Below are positions 16,945-25,055 of a stretch of 64,000 nucleotides of DNA, one piece after another. Within the stretch, counting starts at the first letter, position 1; each line of letters opens with the position of its first letter. The DNA comes from Pseudomonas frederiksbergensis. Its GTDB lineage: Bacteria > Pseudomonadota > Gammaproteobacteria > Pseudomonadales > Pseudomonadaceae. The notes under the pieces are model-generated. The model searched no databases, was not told the DNA's origin, and saw only the letters and a list, made by a program, of their open reading frames with translations. The stretch covers positions 193,051-257,050 of the forward strand of contig NZ_MOBP01000003.1 in NCBI RefSeq assembly GCF_003732665.1, written 5' to 3'. The translations under genes were made by a program, and so were the position numbers.

Positions 16945-17778
16945 TCAGAGGCCCTTGAGGTACAGGTGCTCGTAGCAGAAATTGGTCGCGTCGAGATAAC
17001 CCTCGGCACCGCCGCAATCGAAGCGCAGGCCCTTGAATTTGTAAGCCAGCACGCAACCGTTTTGCGCCTGCTTCATCAGGGCATCGGTGATCTGGATCTC
17101 CCCACCTTTGCCGGGTTGGGTGTCGGCGATCAGGTCGAAGATATCCGGGGTCAGGATGTAGCGGCCGATGATCGCCAGGTTCGACGGTGCGTCGGCCGGA
17201 GCCGGTTTTTCCACCATGCTGCTGACCCGATAGACGTTATCAGCGATCAGCTCGCCGGCAATCACGCCGTACTTGTGGGTCTGGTCATGGGGCACTTCCT
17301 GAATGGCGACGATCGAGCAGCGGTATTTCTTGTAGAGCTGGATCATCTGCGCCAGAACGCCGTCGCCTTGCAGGTTCAGGCACAGGTCGTCCGCCAGCGA
17401 CACGGCGAAAGGTTCATCACCGATCAATGGACGGCCGCTGAGAATCGCGTGGCCCAGGCCTTTCATTTCCACCTGGCGGGTGTAGGAGAAGGTGCAGGTT
17501 TCGATCAGCTCGCGGGTGCCGGCCAGGAATTTCTCTTTCTCGGTGCCGCGAATCTGATGTTCCAGTTCATAGCTGATGTCGAAGTGATCTTCCAGGGCTC
17601 GCTTGCCCCGGCCGGTGACAAGCGCCATGTGTTGCAGGCCGGCGTCTCGTGCTTCCTCCACCGCGTACTGGATCAGTGGCTTGTTGACGATCGGCAGCAT
17701 CTCCTTGGGCATGGCTTTGGTGGCCGGCAGGAAACGCGTGCCATAACCCGCGGCAGGGAACAAACATTTACGAATCAT
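16945..17778 (-). CDS. galU: UTP-glucose-1-phosphate uridylyltransferase
   Basis: GalU makes UDP-glucose from UTP and glucose-1-phosphate. The 277-residue protein has the nucleotidyltransferase signature FPAAGYGTRFLPATKAMPKE at residues 6-25, with the catalytic lysine, and VEKPAPADAPS further on. The start MIRKCLFPAAG is chosen over one 11 codons upstream. It is divergent from galE across a region with two locus-wide direct-repeat motifs, so UDP-glucose and UDP-galactose supply appear to be controlled with the EPS genes. Confidence 0.95.
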   Translation of the reverse strand: MIRKCLFPAAGYGTRFLPATKAMPKEMLPIVNKPLIQYAVEEARDAGLQHMALVTGRGKRALEDHFDISYELEHQIRGTEKEKFLAGTRELIETCTFSYTRQVEMKGLGHAILSGRPLIGDEPFAVSLADDLCLNLQGDGVLAQMIQLYKKYRCSIVAIQEVPHDQTHKYGVIAGELIADNVYRVSSMVEKPAPADAPSNLAIIGRYILTPDIFDLIADTQPGKGGEIQITDALMKQAQNGCVLAYKFKGLRFDCGGAEGYLDATNFCYEHLYLKGL

Positions 17779-17901
17779 AAAAGTATCCTGGAAGTCATTG
17801 ATCGCAACCAACTACGGATATAGCGAGTGGCTGTAAATTTTTAAATAAGCGACTACTTTAATACCTGAGATGGCAATTATTGTCAGGTGCATAACAACGC
17901 A

Positions 17902-17947
17902 ATGTTAGGAGTTGTCGGTCGGTGGTCTGTTAGTTAGTTTTCGTCGG
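17902..17947. promoter_or_regulatory. Two direct-repeat elements between galU and galE
   Basis: Two exact GTTA-N6-GTCGG elements, GTTAGGAGTTGTCGG at 17904 and GTTAGTTTTCGTCGG at 17933, lie almost midway between the divergent galU and galE starts (about 125 bp from each). They are candidate operators for an OmpR-type regulator. Confidence 0.6.
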
Positions 17948-18072
17948 TATCTGTTGATAGTGGTGAGCGGTTCAGAGTGCTAAATAAGTACCCGGTATGA
18001 CGGTCTGGTCCAAGTCACTGTTTTGATCAGTACTGGTTATTGCGCACTTTACGACCCACTAGGGACCGCTCT

Positions 18073-19089
18073 ATGAAGATTCTGGTAACGGGTGGCACCG
18101 GGTATATCGGTTCGCACACCACACTTGCGCTGCTTGAAGCGGGCTTTGAAGTGGTGGTGCTGGACAATCTTTGCAACAGCTCCGACGCTGCGCTGCACGC
18201 CGTTGAAGCCATTTGCGGCAAGCGCGCGCTGATGATTCATGGCGACGTCTGCGACAGGGCGTTGCTGGACCGGATTTTCCAGCAACACGCGATTGATGCG
18301 GTGCTGCACTTCGCCGGGCTCAAGGCTGTCGGCGAAAGCGTGCGCAAGCCGCTTGAATACTATGAAGCCAATGTCGGTGGCAGCATCACCCTGTGTCGGG
18401 CGATGGCTGCCGCCGGGGTGTTTCGCCTGGTGTTCAGTTCATCGGCCACGGTCTACGGCGCGCCGGAGCAGATGCCGATCAGCGAGGATGTGCCCACGGG
18501 CAGCCCGACCAATCCCTACGGCCAGTCCAAGTTGATCGTCGAGAACCTGCTGCGCGACCTGTGTGCCGCCGAGCCGCGCTGGAGCATCGCGCTGTTGCGT
18601 TACTTCAATCCGATCGGCGCCCATCACAGCGGCCACTTGGGCGAAGACCCTAATGGCATCCCGAATAACCTGGTGCCCTACATCAGCCAGGTCGCGGTGG
18701 GCAGCCTGAAAGAGTTGTCGATCTTCGGCGACGATTACCCCACGGCGGATGGCACCGGGGTGCGTGACTACATCCATGTCGTGGACCTGGCGGAGGGGCA
18801 CCTGAAGGCGTTGCAGACGATTTCCCAAACCACCGGCATCAACATCTGGAACCTTGGCACGGGCGATGGCTACAGCGTGATGCAGGTGTTGCACGCGTTT
18901 GAACAGGCATCGGGGCGGCCCGTGCCTTATCGGATCTTGCCGCGCCGCGCCGGGGATGTTGCCGAGAGCCTGGCCGACCCGTCCAAGGCCGCCCGTGAAC
19001 TGGGTTGGAAGGCCACCCGCGGTTTGCAACAAATGATGACCGACACCTGGCGCTGGCAATCCAATCATCCGAAGGGTTATCTCGGCTAA
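18073..19089 (+). CDS. galE: UDP-glucose 4-epimerase
   Basis: GalE interconverts UDP-glucose and UDP-galactose. The 338-residue SDR protein has the NAD-binding motif GGTGYIGSHT at residues 7-16 and the catalytic Ser in SSSATVYG. The Tyr-x3-Lys pair is in NPYGQSKLIVE, with RYFNPIGAHHSGHLGEDP further on. The start is set at MKILVTGG. Its place inside the EPS locus suggests galactose or a derivative in the polymer. Confidence 0.95.
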   Translation: MKILVTGGTGYIGSHTTLALLEAGFEVVVLDNLCNSSDAALHAVEAICGKRALMIHGDVCDRALLDRIFQQHAIDAVLHFAGLKAVGESVRKPLEYYEANVGGSITLCRAMAAAGVFRLVFSSSATVYGAPEQMPISEDVPTGSPTNPYGQSKLIVENLLRDLCAAEPRWSIALLRYFNPIGAHHSGHLGEDPNGIPNNLVPYISQVAVGSLKELSIFGDDYPTADGTGVRDYIHVVDLAEGHLKALQTISQTTGINIWNLGTGDGYSVMQVLHAFEQASGRPVPYRILPRRAGDVAESLADPSKAARELGWKATRGLQQMMTDTWRWQSNHPKGYLG

Positions 19090-19105
19090 GTATCGATTGT
19101 GTCGA

Positions 19106-19141
19106 ATGTTATAAAACGACAGCCATGTTAAGTAACGTCGG
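19106..19141. promoter_or_regulatory. Two direct-repeat elements upstream of the gfcA-like gene
   Basis: GTTATAAAACGACAG (from 19108, degenerate second half) and the exact GTTAAGTAACGTCGG (from 19127) are in tandem, 19 bp apart, on the + strand about 180-215 bp before the first gfc gene. Confidence 0.55.
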
Positions 19142-19225
19142 GAAATTAGGCTGGAGTTAGATCCGGCAAATCCGTAGATATAAGCCCTGCCGTTCGACAT
19201 TTATCAGTTGCGTTTGACTGTGAAT

Positions 19226-19243
19226 GAACAACGGATCTTGTTC
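19226..19243. promoter_or_regulatory. Perfect dyad GAACAA-N6-TTGTTC
   Basis: An inverted repeat with six-base arms and a six-base spacer lies about 80 bp upstream of the gfcA-like start, the only such dyad I noticed in this gap. It could be an operator for a second regulator. No protein can be named. Confidence 0.35.
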
Positions 19244-19322
19244 GCACTTTTTGCGGCTTGATCTTTCCACCTCTAACTGCCCACCGTGTTTCTGACAGGG
19301 TAGACGTTAGAAAGGAGTTGAT

Positions 19323-19559
19323 ATGAAAAAAGTGATGGCAATTGCCCTGTTGTCGATGTTTGGCAACTGGGCATCCGCAGCGGAAGCACCGCTGACACAG
19401 GCAACTAATGTCGCCGGTAACGTAGCCGCTTCCCAAGCGCCTGCGGCCAGTACGGCAATGGTTGCAGGTGCAGTGGCCGCTTCCAACAGTGGCGGCAACG
19501 CCAACGGCGGAACTACCGGGACTACAGGTACAACCGGTACTACCGGCACCAGTAACTGA
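19323..19559 (+). CDS. GfcA/YjbE-like small secreted Thr/Gly-rich protein
   Basis: This 78-residue protein has a signal peptide (about residues 1-19, cut after SAA/SA), an Ala/Asn-rich middle, and a C-terminal tail of four GTT triplets ending GTSN. The layout matches YjbE/GfcA, the first gene of the E. coli yjbEFGH and gfc operons, and the following genes are wza, gfcB, gfcC and gfcD homologues in line. It starts at an ATG behind a strong AAAGGAG. GfcA-like proteins are needed for EPS or capsule output, but their mechanism is unknown. A long stem-loop follows the stop. Confidence 0.85.
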   Translation: MKKVMAIALLSMFGNWASAAEAPLTQATNVAGNVAASQAPAASTAMVAGAVAASNSGGNANGGTTGTTGTTGTTGTSN

Positions 19560-19578
19560 AAAACCCTGTAGGTGTAAC

Positions 19579-19612
19579 ACAAGGTCGCCCGATGAAAGTC
19601 GGGTGACCTTGT
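19579..19612 (+). promoter_or_regulatory. Intercistronic stem-loop after the gfcA-like gene
   Basis: Arms ACAAGGTCGCCCGA and TCGGGTGACCTTGT pair over 14 bp (one G-U) around the loop TGAAAG. There is no T-run after it, so it is a weak terminator at best. It may protect the small upstream message from 3' decay and so give more of the small protein than of Wza and the Gfc proteins. Confidence 0.65.
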
Positions 19613-19644
19613 CTGGATTTGCCCTTGAATAGCGTAGTGCCATT

Positions 19645-20760
19645 ATGAATCGTAGTTTTCCTTTGTTGATGTTGGCCGGTATCGCTTTGCAAGGTTGTAT
19701 GTTTTCTCCGGGGCAATACCTGAGCACCAGCGATATCACGCGCCAGGGCGCCAGTGAAAGCAGTCGCGTGGAGCTGATCCCGATCACGCCCAAGCTGATT
19801 GCCATGGACCGGGCCACGCAGAAACACCTGTCGTTGCCGGCGGAATTGTTGACGACCCCGGCCGAATACCGCATCGGCAACAACGATGTGTTGTACATCA
19901 CGGTCTGGGATCATCCGGAGCTGACCGCCCCCTCCGGCGCGCAACAGCAGATCGATGCCAACGGTCGCCTGGTGCGCTCCGATGGCACGTTGTATTACCC
20001 CTATATCAAGGAAGTCCAGGCTGCTGGCCGGACCATCCAGCAACTGCGCGAGGACATCTCCGAACGCCTGTCGGCCTTCATTGCCGACCCGCAAGTGGAC
20101 GTCGCGGTATTGCGCTTCGCCAGTCAGAAAGTCGTGGTGTCGGGGGCCGTGGTGAAGGCCGGTCCGCAGCCGATTTCCACCAACCCGTTGAACGTGGTCG
20201 AAGCCCTCGGTACGGCCGGTATCGATCCGCAGAACGCGGACTTGTCCGGCCTGCTGCTGACGCGCAACGGGCGGGTCTATCCGCTGAACCTCGATGCGCT
20301 CAATCAACAGGATTCCGAGTTGCAGAACGTCTACCTCAAGGGCGGCGATCAGTTGTACCTGCCGTACAACGACAACAAGCGCATTTACGTCATGGGCGAA
20401 GTCAATCAGCCCCGGGCCCTGACGTTCAAGACCGGCACCATGAACCTGTCTGATGTGCTCGGCTCGGTCGGCGGCTTGAGCCAGACCACCTCCAACGGCA
20501 ACGCGGTGTACGTGATTCGCGGTGTGGAAAACCTCGATGTGGAACCGGCGAAAATCTACCAGTTGCAAGCCGAGTCGCCGACCGCCATGGCCTTGGCCAC
20601 GCACTTCAGCGTACGCCCCCAGGACATCGTCTACGTCGGCCCCGCCAACGTGACGCGCTGGAACCGCTTCATCAGTCAATTGGTGCCTTCGGCCGCCATT
20701 CTCGGTGTGGGGGCTTCCTCGGCGAAGAACCTGAGTGAAGTCCGGGACAACGGCAAATAA
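19645..20760 (+). CDS. wza: Wza/GfcE polysaccharide export lipoprotein
   Basis: This 371-residue outer-membrane lipoprotein has a signal peptide with lipobox LQGC (Cys18). The Poly_export domain (about residues 70-160; YRIGNNDVLYITVWDHPEL) and SLBB repeats (about 165-320) follow, and the C-terminus ends in a predicted amphipathic segment that would form the outer-membrane helix barrel. Wza octamers form the export channel and dock to Wzc. In this locus wza sits between the gfcA-like gene and gfcB, not beside wzc, so its expression follows the gfc operon. Confidence 0.93.
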   Translation: MNRSFPLLMLAGIALQGCMFSPGQYLSTSDITRQGASESSRVELIPITPKLIAMDRATQKHLSLPAELLTTPAEYRIGNNDVLYITVWDHPELTAPSGAQQQIDANGRLVRSDGTLYYPYIKEVQAAGRTIQQLREDISERLSAFIADPQVDVAVLRFASQKVVVSGAVVKAGPQPISTNPLNVVEALGTAGIDPQNADLSGLLLTRNGRVYPLNLDALNQQDSELQNVYLKGGDQLYLPYNDNKRIYVMGEVNQPRALTFKTGTMNLSDVLGSVGGLSQTTSNGNAVYVIRGVENLDVEPAKIYQLQAESPTAMALATHFSVRPQDIVYVGPANVTRWNRFISQLVPSAAILGVGASSAKNLSEVRDNGK

Positions 20761-20770
20761 GGTCAGGTCT

Positions 20771-21436
20771 GTGAAAACGTTGAATGTTGGCGTCTGCGTG
20801 ATAGCGGCCGTGTTGTTGTGTGGCTGTAACCCGCTGATGACCGCGTCCCTGGGCAACTTCAAGGCCGCGGTGATCGGCCCCGATGAGGTGCACGTCACGC
20901 CTGAGCAAGTGGCCCGGGTCGAGTTTCCCCAGCTCACCTTGACCACGCCGTCCGGCTCCGGGGTGTTGGCGATGGTGCGTGAGCGCGGTGACCTGCAATT
21001 CTGGGTCGCGTCGGGCAAACAGGTGTTGCTGCTGCGCGATGGACTCGCGGTGCGCAGCATCGGCCTGGGCCTCGAGGGCGATCTGGACGGCACGCGACTG
21101 GCGGCGTCTTCGCCCTTCAAGCAAGGCCTGCAAACCCTGCCGGATGGTTACACCAGCCAGCGCTGGATCGATCTTTATCAAGGCAGCGAAACCGGCGTGA
21201 CCCTGAACAGCCGCTTCTCGCGCAAATCCATGGAAACCCTCCAGATCCTCAACAAGGAATACGCCGTGCTACGTGTCGATGAGCAGATTGACGCCCCGGC
21301 CATTGGCCTGCGGGCGACCAATCGTTATTGGGTCGATCCCGTTGACGGTTTCATTGTGCAGAGCGAGCAGCAACTGACCACACGCCTGCGGGTCAAGATC
21401 GTGCAACTGACCCCTGAACGCAGGTTTGCCCGTTGA
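20771..21436 (+). CDS. GfcB/YjbF family lipoprotein
   Basis: This 221-residue lipoprotein starts at a GTG that follows AAGGTCAGG. Its lipobox is LLCGC, cut near residue 18. The rest, with MVRERGDLQFWVAS and NRYWVDPVDGFIVQSEQQL, has the pattern of the YjbF/GfcB family of group 4 capsule and Yjb EPS loci. These proteins are needed for polymer export, and their exact step is unknown. It overlaps the next gene by TTGA, where the TGA is its stop and TTG the next start. Confidence 0.85.
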   Translation: MKTLNVGVCVIAAVLLCGCNPLMTASLGNFKAAVIGPDEVHVTPEQVARVEFPQLTLTTPSGSGVLAMVRERGDLQFWVASGKQVLLLRDGLAVRSIGLGLEGDLDGTRLAASSPFKQGLQTLPDGYTSQRWIDLYQGSETGVTLNSRFSRKSMETLQILNKEYAVLRVDEQIDAPAIGLRATNRYWVDPVDGFIVQSEQQLTTRLRVKIVQLTPERRFAR

Positions 21437-22194
21437 AGCGGCTGCCGTTTCTGTCGGCGTGCCTGCTGTTGATCACCAGCGTCAGCCAAGCAGCGGTCAC
21501 CGTGACTGGCGATGTGCAAGTCCCGGGGCCAGTGGAGTTGCCGCCAGGTGGGCGGTTGACGGATGTGATCAGCGTCGCGGTGCCCAATGCAGAAAGTTAC
21601 TGGCTGGCCGCCGGGTTGCTGCGCCAGTCGTTGCTGGAGGAGCAGGGCCGGCTCAAGACCGGGGTGCTGTTTGACCTCGAAGTGTTGCGCCGCACGGCGT
21701 TGCTGTTCGACCGACCCGAGCGCGCCGACCTGGCGCTGCGTCTGCACGAACAAGTCAGCCGCATGCCGGTCACCGGGCGTCAGGTCACGGTGCTGGACCC
21801 GGTGGCCATCGAAGTCGGGTTCGCCCCAAACGTCCTGCTGGGCGACGGCGATCGCCTGATCTATCCGTTGCGCGTCGATGAAGTGGAAGTGCTGGGCGCC
21901 GTCGCGCAGCCGTGTCGGTTGCCTTATGTCGTCCAGCAAGAAGCCCGGGATTACTTGAACGACTGCCCGAGCCTGAGCGATGCGGAGGCCGATTACCTGT
22001 GGCTGATCCAACCCAACGGCGCCACTCGCCGGGTCGGCATCGCGCCGTGGAATCGCGAACACGGGCAGGTCCCTGCCGCTGGCAGCAAGCTCCTGGTCCC
22101 GGTGAAAAATGATGATCTCGATCCGCCTATCCCTGAACTGAATCAGCAGTTGGCCGAATTTCTTGCCACGCAATTGGCTGAGGTGGTTCATTGA
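21433..22194 (+). CDS. GfcC/YjbG family periplasmic protein
   Basis: This 253-residue protein has a signal peptide (about residues 1-20, VSQA) and a GfcC-like body with a beta-grasp N-terminal half (VTVTGDVQVPGPVELPPGGRL is the first SLBB-like hairpin). The tail QLAEFLATQLAEVVH would form the amphipathic helix that resembles Wza's C-terminal helix. It uses a TTG start that overlaps the stop of the gfcB-like gene, and its own end overlaps the next TTG start in the same way. Both junctions therefore depend on coupled re-initiation. Confidence 0.85.
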   Translation: MKRLPFLSACLLLITSVSQAAVTVTGDVQVPGPVELPPGGRLTDVISVAVPNAESYWLAAGLLRQSLLEEQGRLKTGVLFDLEVLRRTALLFDRPERADLALRLHEQVSRMPVTGRQVTVLDPVAIEVGFAPNVLLGDGDRLIYPLRVDEVEVLGAVAQPCRLPYVVQQEARDYLNDCPSLSDAEADYLWLIQPNGATRRVGIAPWNREHGQVPAAGSKLLVPVKNDDLDPPIPELNQQLAEFLATQLAEVVH

Positions 22195-24269
22195 ATTTAC
22201 GTTTTGCAGCCGTGTTGTTATTGCCCTGTGGACTGGCGCATGCCGAGCCGCGTCTGACCCAGAATGATTTCGGCGGTGTCGGCTTGTTGCAGACGCCGAC
22301 TGCGCGCATGTCCCCGGCCGGCGAGTTGAGCGTAAGCGCCAACCGCACCGAGCCCTACAGTCGCTATAGCGTGGCACTGCAGCCGTTCGACTGGCTGGAA
22401 GGCGCGTTCCGCTACACCGCCATCACCAACCGTCCTTATGGCCCGGAGTCGCTGAGCGGCAACCAGAGCTATAAGGATAAGGCGGTCGATCTCAAAGTCC
22501 GGCTGTGGCAGGAAACCCATTGGGCGCCCGACGTGGCGCTGGGCTTCCGAGACATTGGCGGTACGGGTCTGTTCTCCAGTGAGTTCCTGGTGGCCAGCAA
22601 GCGCTATGACGATTTTGATTTCAGTGCCGGGATTGCCTGGGGTTACCTGGGCAATCGCGGCGATTTCGATAACCCGGCGGGCTGGCTCGATGATCGCTTC
22701 AAGACCCGGCCGAACATGGAAGGCACCGGCGACGTCAACGCCGGCGCCTACTTTCGCGGCAAGCCTTCGCTGTTCGGCGGCGTGACCTATCAGACACCGT
22801 GGGACAGGCTCAGCCTGAAACTCGAGTACGAAGGCAACGACTACAAACATGAGCCCAAGGACAACGTGATCCAGCAGGACTCACCGATCAACCTTGGCGC
22901 GGTGTTCAAAGTCACCGATTCCCTGGACCTCAGCGCAGGCTGGGAGCGCGGCAATACGGCGATGTTTGGCCTGACTTTCCACACCAACTTCGTCAGCCGC
23001 AAGGCGCCGGCCAAGACCTTCGATCCGCCGGCGGAACCGTTGCCGGCCAAGGCGCCGGCGGTCGCGATGGATCAGGTCAACTGGCCGGACGTGTCCCGGC
23101 GCCTGCAGCAAAATGCCGGCTACAAGGTCGAGCGCATCAGCCAGCGCGGGTCCGAGCTGATCGTCTACGGCGAGCAGGGCCGCTATTTTCATTCGGCCAA
23201 AGCGGTCGGTCGGGCCAGCCGGATTCTGGACAACAGCGTCAACGCCGATATCGACTGGTTCACCCTGGTGAACAAGCGTTACGACCTGCCGCTGGAAGAA
23301 ACCAGCGTGCCGCGCAAGACCTTTCGTGAAGTGCTGAACAATGAGGAACCGCTGCAAGCGCTGCACCGCACCACCGAGATCAACCCGGCGATGCCGCACA
23401 ACGAAAAGACTCTCTACACCGAAGCCCGCGACCCGTTCAGCTACGGCGCCGGGCTCGGCTTCAAACAGAACGTTGGCGGCCCTGACGGCTTTTTCTATCA
23501 GTTCAGCGCCGATGCCGACGCCGAGTATCGTTTCAACCGCAACACCTGGTGGAGCGGCCTGCTCAGCGCTAATCTGCTGAACAACTTCGACGGCTTCAAA
23601 TACGACGCGCCCAGCGGCTTGCCCCGGGTTCGTACGGATTTGCGTCAGTACCTGACCACCTCCGAAGTCACCATGCCGCTGTTCCAGGTCAGCCACGCCG
23701 AACAGTTGGACAAGGACCTGTATGGCATGGTCTACGGCGGTTATCTGGAATCGATGTTTGCCGGTGTGGGTGGCGAGGTGCTGTTTCGCCCGACGGGCCA
23801 GCGCTGGTCGGTCGGCGCGGATTTGAACTACGTGCGTCAGCGCGAATTCGACCAGGGCTTCGGCCTGCGGGACTACTCGGTCGTCACCGGGCATATCACC
23901 GGTTATACCGATTTGCCCTACGACACCCTGGCGGCGGTCAGCGTCGGACGTTACCTGGCCGGGGATTGGGGCACCACGGTCGATCTGTCCCGGGAGTTCT
24001 CCAACGGCGTGCGCTTCGGTGCCTGGGCCACCATCACCACCGCCACCGGCGCGCAATATGGCGAAGGTAGCTTCGACAAAGGCCTGTACCTGTCCATTCC
24101 GTTCGATGAACTGATGAGCATGTCGACCATGCGCCGCGCCAACCTCGTCTGGTCACCACTGACCCGGGACGGCGGCGCACGGCTCAACCGCAGCTTCCAA
24201 TTGCACTCAATGACCGACAGCCGCGACAACGACATGTTCTACCGCAACTTCGAGAAGATCACCGAGTAA
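22191..24269 (+). CDS. GfcD/YjbH family outer-membrane protein
   Basis: This 692-residue protein has a signal peptide (LAHAE, about residue 17) and the YjbH pattern: FGGVGLLQTPTARM near the start, two beta-barrel-like halves rich in alternating hydrophobic strands, and the C-terminal HSMTDSRDNDMFYRNF stretch. YjbH/GfcD is proposed to be an outer-membrane component of EPS export. The TTG start shares TTGA with the stop of the gfcC-like gene. It is the last gene of the operon, and a REP array begins 11 bp later. Confidence 0.88.
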   Translation: MNLRFAAVLLLPCGLAHAEPRLTQNDFGGVGLLQTPTARMSPAGELSVSANRTEPYSRYSVALQPFDWLEGAFRYTAITNRPYGPESLSGNQSYKDKAVDLKVRLWQETHWAPDVALGFRDIGGTGLFSSEFLVASKRYDDFDFSAGIAWGYLGNRGDFDNPAGWLDDRFKTRPNMEGTGDVNAGAYFRGKPSLFGGVTYQTPWDRLSLKLEYEGNDYKHEPKDNVIQQDSPINLGAVFKVTDSLDLSAGWERGNTAMFGLTFHTNFVSRKAPAKTFDPPAEPLPAKAPAVAMDQVNWPDVSRRLQQNAGYKVERISQRGSELIVYGEQGRYFHSAKAVGRASRILDNSVNADIDWFTLVNKRYDLPLEETSVPRKTFREVLNNEEPLQALHRTTEINPAMPHNEKTLYTEARDPFSYGAGLGFKQNVGGPDGFFYQFSADADAEYRFNRNTWWSGLLSANLLNNFDGFKYDAPSGLPRVRTDLRQYLTTSEVTMPLFQVSHAEQLDKDLYGMVYGGYLESMFAGVGGEVLFRPTGQRWSVGADLNYVRQREFDQGFGLRDYSVVTGHITGYTDLPYDTLAAVSVGRYLAGDWGTTVDLSREFSNGVRFGAWATITTATGAQYGEGSFDKGLYLSIPFDELMSMSTMRRANLVWSPLTRDGGARLNRSFQLHSMTDSRDNDMFYRNFEKITE

Positions 24270-24280
24270 CGACCGGGACC

Positions 24281-24946
24281 CTGTGGGAGCGAGCTTGCTC
24301 GCGAAGAGGCCGTGTCAGTCGACATATAAGTGACTGACACACCGCCTTCGCGAGCAAGCCCGCTCCCACAAGAGTTCGGCGTTGTTCATCAACTTATGCC
24401 CACCCCACGAATCCCTGTGGGAGCGGGCTTGCTCGCGAAGAGGCCGTGTCAGTCGACATATAGGTGACTGACACACCGCCTTCGCGAGCAAGCCCGCTCC
24501 CACAAGAGTTCGGCGTTGTTCATCAACTTGTGTCCACCCCACGAATCCCTGTGGGAGCGGGCTTGCTCGCGAAGAGGCCGTGTCAGTCGACATATAAGTG
24601 ACTGACACACCGCCTTCGCGAGCAAGCCCGCTCCCACAAGAGTTCGGCGTTGTTCATCAACTTATGCCCACCCCACGAATCCCTGTGGAAGCGGGCTTGC
24701 TCGCGAAGAGGCCGTGTCAGTCGACATATAAGTGACTGACGCACCGCTTTCGCGAGCAAGCCCGCTCCCACAAGAGTTCGGCGTTGTTCATCAACTTATG
24801 CCCACCCCGCGAATCCCTGTGGGAGCGGGCTTGCTCGCGAAGAGGCCGTGTCAGTCGACATATAAGCGACTGACGCACCGCCTTCGCGAGCAGGCTCGCT
24901 CCCACAAGAGTTCGGAGTTGCTCATCAGCTTATGTCCACCCCACAA
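24281..24946. repeat. Tandem REP/BIME array, five units of 134 bp
   Basis: Units begin at 24281, 24415, 24549, 24683 and 24817. Each contains two inverted REP arms around GTGTCAGTCGACATATAAGTGACTG-like sequence, followed by a shared non-REP spacer (GAGTTCGGCGTTGTTCATCA and neighbours). The unit length is constant, and most differences are single bases, such as GGAAGC for GGGAGC in unit four. The array lies between the convergent gfcD-like and wcaJ-like genes. Short open frames inside repeat with the same period and are not genes. Confidence 0.92.
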
Positions 24947-25003
24947 GGGATTTGTGGATGGACATGGATGATGAATAACTTTCACCGATTAATCACAGCC
25001 ACG

Positions 25004-25030
25004 AAAAAGGGGACTTTCGTCCCCTTGTGG
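25004..25030. terminator. Terminator downstream of the wcaJ-like gene
   Basis: The stem AAGGGGAC / GTCCCCTT with a short loop and A-rich left flank ends the leftward transcript of the priming transferase. Confidence 0.65.
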
Positions 25031-25055
25031 TGATGCTGTTTCAGCCGTCACACCA

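Noticed and set aside
19540..21120. 526-codon minus-strand frame across wza and gfcB
   Set aside because: It runs antisense to two clear genes with lipoboxes and domain motifs, and its composition (Arg/His/Gln-rich) is typical of antisense frames in GC-rich DNA.
24449..24905. Three similar 62-codon minus-strand frames
   Set aside because: They recur with the 134-bp repeat period and encode the same REP-derived sequence; they are repeat artefacts.
24281..24946. CRISPR-like regular repeats
   Set aside because: The period is 134 bp, the spacers are nearly identical, the repeats are REP palindromes, and no cas gene is present.
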